A stretch of 64,000 nt of DNA from Phorcysia thermohydrogeniphila. Its GTDB lineage: Bacteria; Aquificota; Aquificia; Desulfurobacteriales; Desulfurobacteriaceae. Below the pieces are notes generated by a model. It was not told the origin of the DNA, ran no database searches, and saw nothing but the letters and a program-made list of their open reading frames with translations. The stretch is taken from positions 301,119 through 365,118 of the forward strand of contig NZ_SMFV01000001.1 of assembly GCF_004339575.1 (NCBI RefSeq), given 5' to 3'. The position numbers and the translations under genes were made by a program. This document shows positions 42,468 to 52,110 of the stretch, piece by piece (within the stretch, counting starts at the first letter, position 1; every line of letters begins with the position of its first letter).

Positions 42468-44782
42468 CTAAGCTGGGTTGGTTTCCCCAAGTAGAATCCC
42501 TGTCCGTAGTCAACTCCCAGCTCTTTAACTTTTTCCAGAATCTCCTCAGAGGAGATAAACTCAGCAACCGTCTTTATATTCAGCTCCTTAGAGAAAAGAA
42601 CTATATGCTTTACAAGGGTCTCAGCATCTTTTGACTGGACTACTTTTGATATCAGACTACCATCAATCTTAATGTAGTCTGGCTTTATAATTGTTATGTA
42701 CTCGTAGTTGGAGTAACCGCTACCAAAGTCATCAATAGCAAGCTCTGCCCCAAGTTCCTTCACTTTTGAGTAGAAACTTTCTAAGATACGAAGGTCGCTA
42801 AAGGCCTCAGACTCCACTATCTCAAAGCAAACTTTATCGGCAACGCCGTAATTCCTGATAACCTCAATTAACCAGTCCCTCATAGTAGAAGAGACTAAAT
42901 CCTCTGAGGAGATATTTAGAGCAACTTTTATCCCCTTTTCCCTAACAGTAAGTAAAGCTTTCTCTATAAGCTTCTTAGAGAGTTTGTTGTAAATGGATAT
43001 CTTCTTCGCAACAGGAAGAAAATCTCCCGGCATCAATAGCTTTCCGTCCTCATCAACAATCCTCATGAGAGCCTCGTACTTTTCAACCTCTCCAGTTTGG
43101 AGGTCAACAATAGGCTGAAAGACAGGAATTACTCTATCGTTGGAAATGGCGTCCTTTAACTTCGTCGCTATTGTGATGTTTTTCTGGAGCTCCCTGTAGA
43201 GCTCCTCAAGGTCTACATCAAACACGTATATGTCCATATTCCTCTTCTTAGCCTCCTGCTCTGCAATTTCCGCCTCAATAATCGGCTGCTCCCTGTTCCT
43301 TGAAATGCCGGCAACTACGTCCAGCCTAAACTTTATATCTCCAACCTCAAACTCCTGCTGCTCAAGCTTTGCAATAATTCTTTTAACCATAGAAATAAAA
43401 TCACCCTCGCTTATATCAGTAACCAAAAGCCCAAACCTGTCTCCCCTTATCCTGTAGACCCTCGCGAACTTGTTCTCCCTTTTTGCCAGCCTCTTCAAGA
43501 ATTTGCCAAAGGTTCTAAGTATTCTGTCCCCCTCCTTCATACCGAAGAGCTCGTTTATCTCCCGGAAGTTCCTGATGTTCACAAGGGCAAAGTTAACCTT
43601 GGAGGTCGCTACCTTTCTAAGGTCTTCCTCAAACCTATTTCTGTTCCTAAGTCCTGTAATGTTATCCTTATAAGCCCTAAGTACCATCTCCCTGTTTAAC
43701 TTGGTTAGTTGACGGTTCCTCTTAAAGAGCTCCCGCAAAGTTTTTCTAAGCTCCTCCATAAAGTACCAGATGCCAAGGGTGGAGCTTGAGAAGATAACAA
43801 GAACAACTAACGAACCTACGAAAAGGGCAGCTTTCATAGTGCCCATAAACTCTCCCTTAAGAACAACGGCCTCCTTAAAGAGGTCATCCTTCGTAACGTA
43901 GCTTCCTATCAGCCAGTTCCACCTACGGTAAAGCCTCAGGTAGTAAACCCCGGAACCATTGTTAATAAACAGCCCTGATTCAAGCTCCTTTTGAGGGAGT
44001 CTCCTAACTACAGCTAAAAGCCTTCTTTCCTGCAGGGAAGAACCGGTTTTTCCGTTAAGGTCAACAATAAAGAGGTTATAGATTCTCCCCTCCTCTTTTA
44101 GGATTCTCTTAACGTACTCCTTAAAGTCAGAAAGGTAAAATCCTCCCCCTATTATCCAATTGTACGGTTTAAAGAGTTTCAAGAAGGAGATTTTCTCATC
44201 AACTTTTTTCGTTCCGGGAAGGTACCAGTAGTAAGTAACAAATCCCTCATTGTTAGGAGAGTAGAGAACCGTTCTCTCAAATTCCCTATGGACAAGCTTC
44301 CCTTTGGCGTCCTTTATATTCCAAACGTTTTTTCCTTCAAGCTCAGGAAAAAGGGGATTAAGAACTACAGGGCCTTTCACGGAATCAATGAAAATGTACC
44401 CTTTGCCTTCAAAGAACCTGTATCCCTTTAAGGCCTCATGAATCAACCTCTTAATTTTATTATCACTGCATTTAAGAATTTTACAGGTTCTGTATATAGA
44501 AGTAGCTATTTTATGGGCATTAAGAACTTCTTCCCTGACTTTCCTTTTCATATCTTCTTTAAGGAGAGCTTCCTTCTTGGAAAAAGAAAGAACAGTAGCA
44601 TCAACTATTTCTTTCAGTCTCTTTTTATTTTGCTCAAAAATAGAGACGTAAATGGCCTCTTCAACTTCCTTTCTAAATAGGTAGTTACTACCTGCCATAA
44701 AAAGGACTGAAGCTACCAAGATTAAGAGAAGTAGGTAGCCTATCCTTCTTACTTCTTTAAGACGTGTAAAACTCTCCGCCAA
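42464..44782 (-). CDS. Cache-GGDEF-EAL c-di-GMP phosphodiesterase
   Basis: 772-residue membrane sensor. Helix one (residues ~15-33) and helix two (~312-335) flank a periplasmic Cache-type domain (GKGYIFIDSVKGPVVLNP, YSPNNEGFVTYYWYLPG). The GGDEF domain has RGDRF in place of GGDEF and is probably inactive. The EAL domain keeps its catalytic set: YEALMRI, NISSEDL, CFEIVESE, DDFGSGYSN, DYIKIDGSL, VAEFIS and YGQGFYLGKP. It should therefore degrade c-di-GMP in response to a periplasmic ligand, a natural antagonist of c-di-GMP-activated EPS synthesis. Confidence 0.9.
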   Translation of the reverse strand: MAESFTRLKEVRRIGYLLLLILVASVLFMAGSNYLFRKEVEEAIYVSIFEQNKKRLKEIVDATVLSFSKKEALLKEDMKRKVREEVLNAHKIATSIYRTCKILKCSDNKIKRLIHEALKGYRFFEGKGYIFIDSVKGPVVLNPLFPELEGKNVWNIKDAKGKLVHREFERTVLYSPNNEGFVTYYWYLPGTKKVDEKISFLKLFKPYNWIIGGGFYLSDFKEYVKRILKEEGRIYNLFIVDLNGKTGSSLQERRLLAVVRRLPQKELESGLFINNGSGVYYLRLYRRWNWLIGSYVTKDDLFKEAVVLKGEFMGTMKAALFVGSLVVLVIFSSSTLGIWYFMEELRKTLRELFKRNRQLTKLNREMVLRAYKDNITGLRNRNRFEEDLRKVATSKVNFALVNIRNFREINELFGMKEGDRILRTFGKFLKRLAKRENKFARVYRIRGDRFGLLVTDISEGDFISMVKRIIAKLEQQEFEVGDIKFRLDVVAGISRNREQPIIEAEIAEQEAKKRNMDIYVFDVDLEELYRELQKNITIATKLKDAISNDRVIPVFQPIVDLQTGEVEKYEALMRIVDEDGKLLMPGDFLPVAKKISIYNKLSKKLIEKALLTVREKGIKVALNISSEDLVSSTMRDWLIEVIRNYGVADKVCFEIVESEAFSDLRILESFYSKVKELGAELAIDDFGSGYSNYEYITIIKPDYIKIDGSLISKVVQSKDAETLVKHIVLFSKELNIKTVAEFISSEEILEKVKELGVDYGQGFYLGKPTQLS

Positions 44783-44845
44783 TTTCTCCTATCCCAATAA
44801 TTGTTACAATGTAGGTGTCAGAATTAATATATTAGGAGGTCTCCA

Positions 44846-45526
44846 TTGAAAAAACCACCTTACAGAGCATATAGGAAGAAAGAAAAGAAAAAGGAAGAGC
44901 TCCCCGTACACTTACCAGAGAAAATAGACACCCCAGAGGCAGAACAACTCGTCTCTGACCTTTACAGGATAGCCCATTTCCTCTCAGCTAACTGGAAGAA
45001 AATTGCAGGAGCCCTTCTACTTTTCGCCGTAATAGCTGGCAGTTACGGAGGATACGTATGGCAAAAAAACCAAAAGGAACTTAAAGCAGCAAGGATTGTT
45101 GACGAAGGGCTCTACTTTTTAAGGTCTGGAAACGAGAAAAAAGCTACAGAACTCTTTTCTAAAGCCCTAAAGGAGTATAAAGGAGCTCCTTCTACAAAAA
45201 TAGCCGCCTTTCTACTTGCAAAGATTGAGAAGAAGGAAGAGCTCCTAAGAGAGCTCTCAAAAACAGACAGTTTCTTAGTCTCTCCTCCATCCAAAACTGG
45301 AATGGTAGCTGCAGAAATTGACAAGAACGATTTAGATGCTGCCCAAAAAATCATTTCCCAAATCAAGAGGGATAAAGACTGGACCTATCCAGAAGCAATC
45401 TACGACAGGCTTCTCATAGCTCTTAAAAAAGGAGATTCTGAGAGCGCGAAGGATGCCTTAGAAACGCTCAAAGGTGACTATCCAAACCTTCCTATAACGA
45501 CCCTTGCCCGGAGGATTGCAGAGTGA
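44846..45526 (+). CDS. YfgM-like membrane-anchored TPR protein
   Basis: 226 residues: a strongly basic cytoplasmic N-terminus (KKPPYRAYRKKEKKKEE), one membrane helix (residues ~50-72, IAGALLLFAVIAGSYGGYVW), then periplasmic TPR-like helices (LYFLRSGNEKKATELFSKALKEY in part). This is the layout of YfgM, the SecYEG/PpiD-associated ancillary protein; I cannot separate it from other TPR_21-type proteins. It overlaps upp by 4 nt. TTAGGAGG precedes the start. Confidence 0.75.
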   Translation: MKKPPYRAYRKKEKKKEELPVHLPEKIDTPEAEQLVSDLYRIAHFLSANWKKIAGALLLFAVIAGSYGGYVWQKNQKELKAARIVDEGLYFLRSGNEKKATELFSKALKEYKGAPSTKIAAFLLAKIEKKEELLRELSKTDSFLVSPPSKTGMVAAEIDKNDLDAAQKIISQIKRDKDWTYPEAIYDRLLIALKKGDSESAKDALETLKGDYPNLPITTLARRIAE

Positions 45527-46176
45527 AGCTCCTAAAACCGGAAAACGCACTTATAGAAGAACTCCTTGCGACAATCCGAGATAAAAACACACCTTACTAC
45601 GTTTTTAGAGAAGACCTTGAGCGATTAGGAGAACTGCTCATAATAGAGGCCCTCAAAGAGTTAAAACTAAAGGAAAAAACTGTAGAAACTCCTGTAGCCC
45701 CTGCCAAGGTAAAAACCGTTTCTGAAGAAGTCGTCTTCATAGCCATTTTAAGGGCCGGATTATCCCTACTGCCAGCTGCCCTTAGGGTTTTCCCTAAGGG
45801 AAGACTCGGCTTTATTGGAACTTACAGGAACGAGGAAACACTACAGCCGGTTAACTACTACGTCAAGTTTCCTCTTTTAAAGAGTGCTCGCTACGTTCTC
45901 CTTGACCCGATGCTGGCAATGGGAGGAACAGCAGAGCAGGCGGTGAAAGTCCTCCTTGAGAAAGGTATTGAAGAAAACAACATAACCTTTATCTCCATCG
46001 TCTCTGCACCAGAAGGGATTAGAAGGCTTGAAAAATTTAGAGGGTTAACTATCATAACTGCATCGGTTGACGAAAAGTTAAACGGCAACGGCTACATAGT
46101 TCCCGGACTTGGAGATGCCGGGGACAGGTTCTGTGGAACAGAAAACGTGGAGGTGGTAGAGTCCCATGGAGTTTAA
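45523..46176 (+). CDS. upp: Uracil phosphoribosyltransferase
   Basis: Makes UMP from uracil and PRPP. 217 residues, with ILRAGLSLLPAAL, GTYRNEETLQPVNYY, the PRPP loop LLDPMLAMGGTAEQAV and the uracil-binding end GYIVPGLGDAGDRFCGTE. The GTG start overlaps the preceding TGA (GTGA). The end overlaps hisS by 11 nt. Confidence 0.96.
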   Translation: MKLLKPENALIEELLATIRDKNTPYYVFREDLERLGELLIIEALKELKLKEKTVETPVAPAKVKTVSEEVVFIAILRAGLSLLPAALRVFPKGRLGFIGTYRNEETLQPVNYYVKFPLLKSARYVLLDPMLAMGGTAEQAVKVLLEKGIEENNITFISIVSAPEGIRRLEKFRGLTIITASVDEKLNGNGYIVPGLGDAGDRFCGTENVEVVESHGV

Positions 46177-47398
46177 AGCTGTAAGGGGTGTTGAGGATTT
46201 AATCCCTCCCGAAAGCGAAAAATTTGAGAAGGTTGTAGAAAAGTTCAAGGAAATCGTAAAGAGGGCTGGATTTAGAGAGGTTATCCTACCGATATTTGAG
46301 GAGGCTGGACTATTTACAAGGAGCGTCGGAGAAACGACGGACATAGTTCAAAAAGAGATGTACGTCTTTGAAGATAAAGGCGGCAGGGTAATTGCCTTAA
46401 GACCTGAAGGAACAGCTTCTGCTGTAAGGGCCTACGTAGAACACGGCGTTTTTGCAAAAGAACCCTTTACAAAGTGGTTCTACGTTGGTCCTATGTTCAG
46501 GTTTGAAAGGCCTCAGGCCGGAAGGAAAAGGCAGTTCTTCCAAGCTGGATGTGAAATTTTCGGCCTTTCCTCCCCCGGAGCGGACGCAGAGGTCATAAAG
46601 GTAGCTTCTGACATATTAAACAACTTAAATGTTGAATTTACCTTAGAGCTTAACTCCATAGGTTGCGAAAAGTGTAGGCCAGACTACCGGAAGGCACTTT
46701 TAGACTTCCTTGAAAAGCAAAAGGACAAGTTGTGTGAAGACTGTCAGAGGCGGTTTGAGAGAAACCCGCTAAGGGTACTTGACTGTAAGAACGAAAAATG
46801 TAGGGAAGTAGTAGAGAAAGCCCCTTTAATTACCGATTACCTGTGCCCTGAGTGTAGCGAGCACTTTGAGAGCGTGAAGAATTTCCTGAAAGCTTTAAAA
46901 GTTGACTTTAACGTTAACCCCTTCTTGGTGAGGGGACTTGATTACTACACAAGAACTGTATTTGAGTTTAAATCGGACAAACTTGGAGCTCAAAGTACCG
47001 TCCTTGCAGGCGGAAGGTACGACAAGCTCATCTCTCAGCTTGGAGGTCCCGATACTCCTGCCCTTGGCTTTGCTCTTGGCGTTGACAGGGTAATGCTGCT
47101 ACTACCCGATATAGAGGAAAAGAGAGACGGCGTGTTTGTCATAACAGGAGGAGAGAAAGCCTACAGAGAAGGGCTCAAATTAGTTGACCTCCTCAGGAAG
47201 AAAGGCTTTAGGGCAGAAATAGACCACAGGCAGGGAAGCTTCAAATCACAGATGAAGGCTGCTGACAGGGTTAAAGCCAAATACGCCGTTATAATTGGCG
47301 AGCTGGAGCTCTCTGAAGGCTTTTACTCCCTCAAAGAACTTGAAACTGGTAAACAAGAAAGGGTAGATACCTTAGAAGCCCTCCTTGCAAGGCTTTAA
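46166..47398 (+). CDS. hisS: Histidyl-tRNA synthetase
   Basis: Class II synthetase, 410 residues. Motif 2 reads MFRFERPQAGRKRQFFQAG, and the histidine-A and -B motifs are LVRGLDYYTRTVFEF and AGGRYDKLISQLGG; ALGFALGVDRVMLLLP is motif 3. The C-terminal anticodon-binding domain follows (VFVITGGEKAYREGLKLV). A CxxC-rich insertion (LCEDCQRRF, CKNEKCREVV, YLCPECSEHF) matches the usual HisRS insertion region. Confidence 0.97.
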   Translation: MEFKAVRGVEDLIPPESEKFEKVVEKFKEIVKRAGFREVILPIFEEAGLFTRSVGETTDIVQKEMYVFEDKGGRVIALRPEGTASAVRAYVEHGVFAKEPFTKWFYVGPMFRFERPQAGRKRQFFQAGCEIFGLSSPGADAEVIKVASDILNNLNVEFTLELNSIGCEKCRPDYRKALLDFLEKQKDKLCEDCQRRFERNPLRVLDCKNEKCREVVEKAPLITDYLCPECSEHFESVKNFLKALKVDFNVNPFLVRGLDYYTRTVFEFKSDKLGAQSTVLAGGRYDKLISQLGGPDTPALGFALGVDRVMLLLPDIEEKRDGVFVITGGEKAYREGLKLVDLLRKKGFRAEIDHRQGSFKSQMKAADRVKAKYAVIIGELELSEGFYSLKELETGKQERVDTLEALLARL

Positions 47399-47400
47399 AG

Positions 47401-48519
47401 ATGAAAAGGGTACTCATCCTCGGCTCAACAGGCTCTATAGGTGAGAGCTCCCTAGATGTCATCAGAAGGTTCCCCGAAAGGTTTAAAGTCATAGGACTTG
47501 TGGCCGGCAGGAACGGGAGGAAACTAAGGGAGCAGGCGGAAATTTTTAAACCCGAAGCTGTCTGCCTTGTAGAAACTCAAGAGTTTTTCTCTTTCAACGG
47601 GAAGTTTTACACAGGTCTTAAAGGCGTAAAAGAGCTTATAGAAACAGTTGACTTTGACATCTGTATATCGGCAATCTCTGGCTCTGCCGGCATTCTGCCA
47701 ACCTATTGGGCAGCTCAAAAAGGGGGAAGGTTAGCCCTTGCCAACAAAGAGTCCTTAGTCTGTGCCGGTAAATTTATCACCGAAGTGGCGAAAGAAATTA
47801 TCCCCGTTGATAGTGAACACTCTGCAATATTCCAGTGTTTAAATGGTGAAAGGAAGGATAGCGTAAAGGAAATAATTCTTACCGCCTCCGGAGGCCCATT
47901 TAGAAAGAGGGAAAATCTTGAGGACGTAACGCCGGAAGAGGCCCTAAAACACCCAAACTGGAGTATGGGAACTAAAGTTACAGTTGACTCCGCAACTCTT
48001 ATGAACAAGGGACTTGAAGTAATAGAAGCCTGTTGGCTCTTTAACCTCCCTCCCGAAAAAGTAAAGGTCGTCATTCACCCTCAGAGTATAGTACACTCCC
48101 TTGTAAGGTTCTCTGATAACTCCGTTATCGCCCAGCTCGGCGTTCCAGACATGAGGATACCTATAGCCTACGCCCTAAGTTATCCTGAGAGGCTACCTTT
48201 GGAGGTTGAAGAACTCCGGCTGGAGCTCTTTGGACTGGAGTTAACCTTTGAAGAGCCGGACACTGAACGCTTTCCCTGCTTAGAGCTCGCCTACAAAGCC
48301 TTTAAAATGGGCTACCCATACCCAATAGTCCTAAACGCAGCCGATGAAGTCGCCGTTGAAAGCTTCTTAAAGAGAGAAATTCCCTTTACGGCCATACCTA
48401 AGGTGATAGAAAAGACTATGGAGTTAGCAGACTTTGAAGAACCCTCATCAGTTGAGGAAGTAGTTGAGATTGATAGAAGAGCAAAAGAACTGGCCAGAAA
48501 GGTAGTAGAATGCCTTTAA
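47401..48519 (+). CDS. dxr: 1-deoxy-D-xylulose 5-phosphate reductoisomerase
   Basis: Second step of the MEP isoprenoid pathway, NADPH-dependent. 372 residues with LGSTGSIGESSLDVI (NADPH), ALANKESLVCAG, IPVDSEHSAIFQCL (metal site), LTASGGPFRKRENLEDVTPEEALKHPNW in part, and TLMNKGLEVIEACWLF. Starts 2 nt after hisS and overlaps cobO by 10 nt. Confidence 0.97.
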   Translation: MKRVLILGSTGSIGESSLDVIRRFPERFKVIGLVAGRNGRKLREQAEIFKPEAVCLVETQEFFSFNGKFYTGLKGVKELIETVDFDICISAISGSAGILPTYWAAQKGGRLALANKESLVCAGKFITEVAKEIIPVDSEHSAIFQCLNGERKDSVKEIILTASGGPFRKRENLEDVTPEEALKHPNWSMGTKVTVDSATLMNKGLEVIEACWLFNLPPEKVKVVIHPQSIVHSLVRFSDNSVIAQLGVPDMRIPIAYALSYPERLPLEVEELRLELFGLELTFEEPDTERFPCLELAYKAFKMGYPYPIVLNAADEVAVESFLKREIPFTAIPKVIEKTMELADFEEPSSVEEVVEIDRRAKELARKVVECL

Positions 48520-49022
48520 AGAGAGGCTTCGTCCACGTTTATACCGGGAACGGTAAAGGGAAAACTTCTGCAGCCCTCGGCCTTTGCCTAAGAGCCTTAG
48601 GTAGGGGACTCAGCTGTTGCTTCATACAGTTCCTAAAGGGAAAACCTACAGGTGAAATAGAGGCAGTGAAGAAGTTACCAAACTTTCACTTTATCCAGAC
48701 CGGAAGACCAGATTACGACTTCTGCGTAACGGAAGTTGACAAAGAGCTTGCCCTAAGGGGTTTCCAGCTTGCAGAGGAAGCTATAGAAAAATTTGACATT
48801 TTAGTTCTTGATGAGATAAATATTGTTGTTCACTTAGGACTAATTCCCCTAAGTAGGGTCATTGACCTGATAGATAGGAAACCGCCAAGGGTTGAGCTTA
48901 TCCTAACAGGGAGGCACGCAAAGGCAGAAATCATCAAGCGGGCAGATTACGTAACGGAGTTTTGTCTTGTCAAACACCCGTTTTACAGAGGTGAAAATGC
49001 GAGGGAAGGGATTGACTTTTAA
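48510..49022 (+). CDS. cobO: Cob(I)alamin adenosyltransferase, CobA/CobO type
   Basis: ATP:corrinoid adenosyltransferase of the CobA/CobO/BtuR family, 170 residues. The reversed P-loop VYTGNGKGKTSAALGLCLRA is diagnostic, with FIQFLKGKPTGEI, LDEINIVVHLGLI and ELILTGRHA. It would make adenosylcobalamin from salvaged or new corrinoid. It overlaps dxr and a small lipoprotein gene. Confidence 0.95.
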   Translation: MPLKRGFVHVYTGNGKGKTSAALGLCLRALGRGLSCCFIQFLKGKPTGEIEAVKKLPNFHFIQTGRPDYDFCVTEVDKELALRGFQLAEEAIEKFDILVLDEINIVVHLGLIPLSRVIDLIDRKPPRVELILTGRHAKAEIIKRADYVTEFCLVKHPFYRGENAREGIDF

Positions 49023-49191
49023 GTTGGTAGCCGTATGTTTCTTACCCCTATTCCTCTCAAGCTGTATTCCGTTCCTCGTGGCAGGAGGGGCGGGAATGGC
49101 AGCCGGATACATAGCTGGCAAGAAGTACGACATAAAGGTCAGGTCTCCGATAGTGGTTAAAAAGGAAGAGGAAGAGAAACGGTCAAAATGA
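48997..49191 (+). CDS. Small predicted lipoprotein
   Basis: 64 residues from the ATG at 48997: a basic start, a hydrophobic core and the lipobox LFLSSC, followed by a Gly/Ala-rich segment (VAGGAGMAAGYIAGKKYD) and a charged tail. It is probably anchored to a membrane by a lipidated Cys. It lies within the cobO-queE overlap string (26 nt into cobO, 4 nt into queE). I know no function for it. Confidence 0.7.
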   Translation: MRGKGLTFKLVAVCFLPLFLSSCIPFLVAGGAGMAAGYIAGKKYDIKVRSPIVVKKEEEEKRSK

Positions 49192-49856
49192 GAATTACCC
49201 TCTCAGAAACTTTCGTCTCCATACAGGGAGAAGGCTTAGACGTTGGCCAACCGGCCTTCTTCATTAGAACTGGAAGGTGTTCCGTAGGCTGTAAGTTCTG
49301 CGATACAAGGTATGCATGGAACTCTAAGAAAACAGCACAAGTAACGGAAATTGTAAAAGAAGCTTTAAAATCAAAACTGCCAGAAGTTATCATAACAGGC
49401 GGAGAACCCCTTGAGGAAGAAAACCTCCCCCTACTAATTAGACTCCTATCAAAGGAAGAAAGGATAAAAAGAATCACTATAGAAACCTGTGGACACATCT
49501 TTAGGGACGACCTGCCGGGGGAAAAACTAAAAATCGTCCTCTCACCTAAACCTCCAACAATGGGAGTTACTTTCCCTGAAGAATCCCTCAAGAAATTCCT
49601 GAAAACTTACGAACGTGCCTACATAAAATTCGGAGTTTTTAGCCAAAAGGACTTTGAAACCATAAAGACATTTGCTTTTAAAAACAGTGAGCTCATAAAA
49701 GAACCAATCGTAATCCAACCCCTTGAAACGCCCTTTGAAGACTATATAGAGACGTGCAGAAGAGTTACCCATATGGTTGTGGAAGATAGGGAATTCGTAA
49801 ACGCTTTCTCCGTTAGAATTATTCCCCAAGTCCACAAACTTATTGGGCTAAAGTGA
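49188..49856 (+). CDS. queE: 7-carboxy-7-deazaguanine synthase (radical SAM)
   Basis: Radical SAM enzyme of queuosine/7-deazaguanine synthesis, converting CPH4 to CDG. 222 residues, starting MRITLSETFVSIQGEGLDVGQP; the cluster motif is CSVGCKFCDTRYAW (CxxxCxxC) and ITGGEPLEEENLP binds SAM. Other queuosine genes are not adjacent. Confidence 0.94.
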   Translation: MRITLSETFVSIQGEGLDVGQPAFFIRTGRCSVGCKFCDTRYAWNSKKTAQVTEIVKEALKSKLPEVIITGGEPLEEENLPLLIRLLSKEERIKRITIETCGHIFRDDLPGEKLKIVLSPKPPTMGVTFPEESLKKFLKTYERAYIKFGVFSQKDFETIKTFAFKNSELIKEPIVIQPLETPFEDYIETCRRVTHMVVEDREFVNAFSVRIIPQVHKLIGLK

Positions 49857-51034
49857 TGCTTTTATGGCTCTATAGCGCTGTACTTCTCGGCCTCTTACCT
49901 TTCTTTCCTGTGGTAAAGTTTGCAGCAAGGAAGCGGGGGAACGTAACACTACTGTCCCGCTTCTCCACCTCTTTTCCGGAAGGAGAGGAAAAAATCCTCC
50001 TTCACGTTTCAAGCGTTGGAGAAGCAACCTCAGTCAAGCCACTTGTAAGGGCTCTCAAGGGAAAAGTCGCCATAACAGTCTTTACCGACTACGGCTTAGG
50101 AAGGGTAAAAAAACTCTATCCCGAAACTCCCTCTCGCCTACTCCCAGTAGATATCTACCCAGTAGTAAAGAGTTTCCTCAAGAAAACAAAGCCCAAAAAG
50201 ATTCTAATTTACGAGACCGAAATTTGGCCTTCACTATTAAAAGCTGCAAAGGAACAGGGCATTCCTGTTTACTTTGTTAGCGGGAAGATATCTGATAGAA
50301 GCTTTAAAAACTACAAGCGCCTAAGGAAATTTTTAAAACCTCTCGTTGACAAGGCCGTCTTCCTTGCCAGAACAGAGAAAGACGCTGAAAGGGCAAAAGA
50401 GGTAGGTTTTGGGAGAGTTTTTACGGTAGGAGACTTAAAGCTTGACGTTCCCAAACCAGAAAACTTGGCAGAGCTCCATATAGAAGGAGAGAGGAAGGTC
50501 TTAATCTGGGGAAGTACCCATCCCGGAGAGGAAGAGTTAGCCTTTAAGGTTCACAAAAAGTTAAAGGAACACTTTCCTTCCATCCTTACAGTCATAGCCC
50601 CAAGACACGTCGGAAGAGCAAAGGAGCTCTCTCCCCCCGGAAAAACAGCCTTCAGGAGCAAAACAAAGAGAATAAGCAAGAATGTTGATTTCTACATAGT
50701 TGACACGATAGGTGAACTCGCATCTTTATACCGCTATGCCGACGTGTGCATAATAGGGGGAAGCTTTGTTCCCGGAATCGGCGGACACAACCCTGTTGAG
50801 GCAGTCCTGTGGAAAAAACCGGTCATTATGGGGAAGTTCTGTAACGATTTTCGCGACGTGGCTGAGCTCCTGCAAATTCCAACCGCTAAGAAGGAAGAGC
50901 TCCCAGAGCTCTTAAAGAATCTCCTTTCAAACGAGACAATTTATAATAAATTCTGTGAGGACACCTTTAGCTCCTACCTAAAGCAAAGGGGCGTAACTGA
51001 AAGAATCCTTGAATCCATAGGAGAGAGGGGTTGA
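49856..51034 (+). CDS. waaA: Kdo transferase
   Basis: GT-B glycosyltransferase that attaches Kdo to lipid IVA at the inner membrane. ~392 residues: N-terminal anchor (LLWLYSAVLLGLLPFFPV), LLHVSSVGEATSVKPLV, IYETEIWPSLL, WGSTHPGEEELAF, and the donor region FVPGIGGHNPVEAVLWKKPV. The ATG at 49856 overlaps the queE TGA by 1 nt; a GTG one codon earlier is possible. It begins the lipid A string waaA-lpxK-lpxL. Confidence 0.94.
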   Translation: MLLWLYSAVLLGLLPFFPVVKFAARKRGNVTLLSRFSTSFPEGEEKILLHVSSVGEATSVKPLVRALKGKVAITVFTDYGLGRVKKLYPETPSRLLPVDIYPVVKSFLKKTKPKKILIYETEIWPSLLKAAKEQGIPVYFVSGKISDRSFKNYKRLRKFLKPLVDKAVFLARTEKDAERAKEVGFGRVFTVGDLKLDVPKPENLAELHIEGERKVLIWGSTHPGEEELAFKVHKKLKEHFPSILTVIAPRHVGRAKELSPPGKTAFRSKTKRISKNVDFYIVDTIGELASLYRYADVCIIGGSFVPGIGGHNPVEAVLWKKPVIMGKFCNDFRDVAELLQIPTAKKEELPELLKNLLSNETIYNKFCEDTFSSYLKQRGVTERILESIGERG

Positions 51035-52110
51035 ACGCCGACGAACTGAGAAAGAAGGTTGTAAGGAAAGAAGGAAAGTGGAAGCTCCTCTTCCCTTTCC
51101 TGTGGGGGCTTTCAAAACTCTACTGTGGAGCTATGGCTTTTCGCAACTTCCTATACGATGCCGGTTTTCTTAAATCCTTTTCTTCAGGACTTCCGATAAT
51201 TTCCGTTGGCAACATCGTCGCCGGCGGAGCAGGAAAAACCCCTCTTACAGAGTCCATCTACTTACTCCTTGAGGAGGTCGGCTTTTCTCCCGCAATTGTC
51301 AGCAGGGGATACAGAGGAAAGGAAAAAGGGCCCGCTTTCGCTAAGCCAGACCCAAAACGGTTTGGAGACGAAGCATCCCTCTACGCCCTAAAAAAATACA
51401 GAACTGTAGTGAGCAAGGAAAAGGTTGAAGGGATAAAGTTTGCCTTTAAGAACGGAGCAAACGTTGTAATCTTAGACGATGGATTTCAGCACAGGAAAGT
51501 TACTCCCAAGATAAACATCGTTGCCATTGACCCCTTTAACCCCTTTGGCGACGGCTACTGCCTACCTCTCGGCCTTTTGAGGGAGCCGCTAAAAGGTCTC
51601 AGCAGAGCAGACTGCTTTGTCATAACACGAAGCAACCTTGTAGATACAAAGAGACTTGAAAGCCTTGAGCTATACCTACGAACCTTTAAAAAGCCTATAT
51701 TCCACGCTGAGCAGAGCTTTAAGTTCTGGGTTAACCAGAACTTTGATAGAGTAGAACCTCCGAAAGGAGAGATAGACGTCTTCTGTGGAATAGGCAACCC
51801 GGGACAGTTCGTAGAGATGCTCATAAGGATGGGATATACCATACGGAACCTGTTCATCTTTCAGGACCACCACGAGTATACGGAAGAAGAGATTGAGAAA
51901 CTCAAAAGGCTTGAAAACCCCGTAACTACCGAGAAGGACCTGATAAAGCTAAAGGGTAAAGGAATCAAAGCAAGAGCTCCCGTCCTAAGGCTTGAAGCCT
52001 ACGGGCTCAAAGAGTTCATACTCTCTAACCTTGAAGGAACGGAAAAGGTAAAAGAGGAAGAAATTGAAGGAGAATTTACACCTGCTGGAGTATCTACTTT
52101 TAAGGGTTAG
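51031..52110 (+). CDS. lpxK: Tetraacyldisaccharide 4'-kinase
   Basis: Membrane-associated P-loop kinase that phosphorylates the lipid A disaccharide at the 4' position. 359 residues with Walker A VGNIVAGGAGKTPLTES, SRGYRGKEKGPAFA, VILDDGFQHRKV and FCGIGNPGQFVEML. The TTG start overlaps the waaA TGA (TTGA). The end overlaps lpxL by 47 nt. Confidence 0.95.
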   Translation: MNADELRKKVVRKEGKWKLLFPFLWGLSKLYCGAMAFRNFLYDAGFLKSFSSGLPIISVGNIVAGGAGKTPLTESIYLLLEEVGFSPAIVSRGYRGKEKGPAFAKPDPKRFGDEASLYALKKYRTVVSKEKVEGIKFAFKNGANVVILDDGFQHRKVTPKINIVAIDPFNPFGDGYCLPLGLLREPLKGLSRADCFVITRSNLVDTKRLESLELYLRTFKKPIFHAEQSFKFWVNQNFDRVEPPKGEIDVFCGIGNPGQFVEMLIRMGYTIRNLFIFQDHHEYTEEEIEKLKRLENPVTTEKDLIKLKGKGIKARAPVLRLEAYGLKEFILSNLEGTEKVKEEEIEGEFTPAGVSTFKG

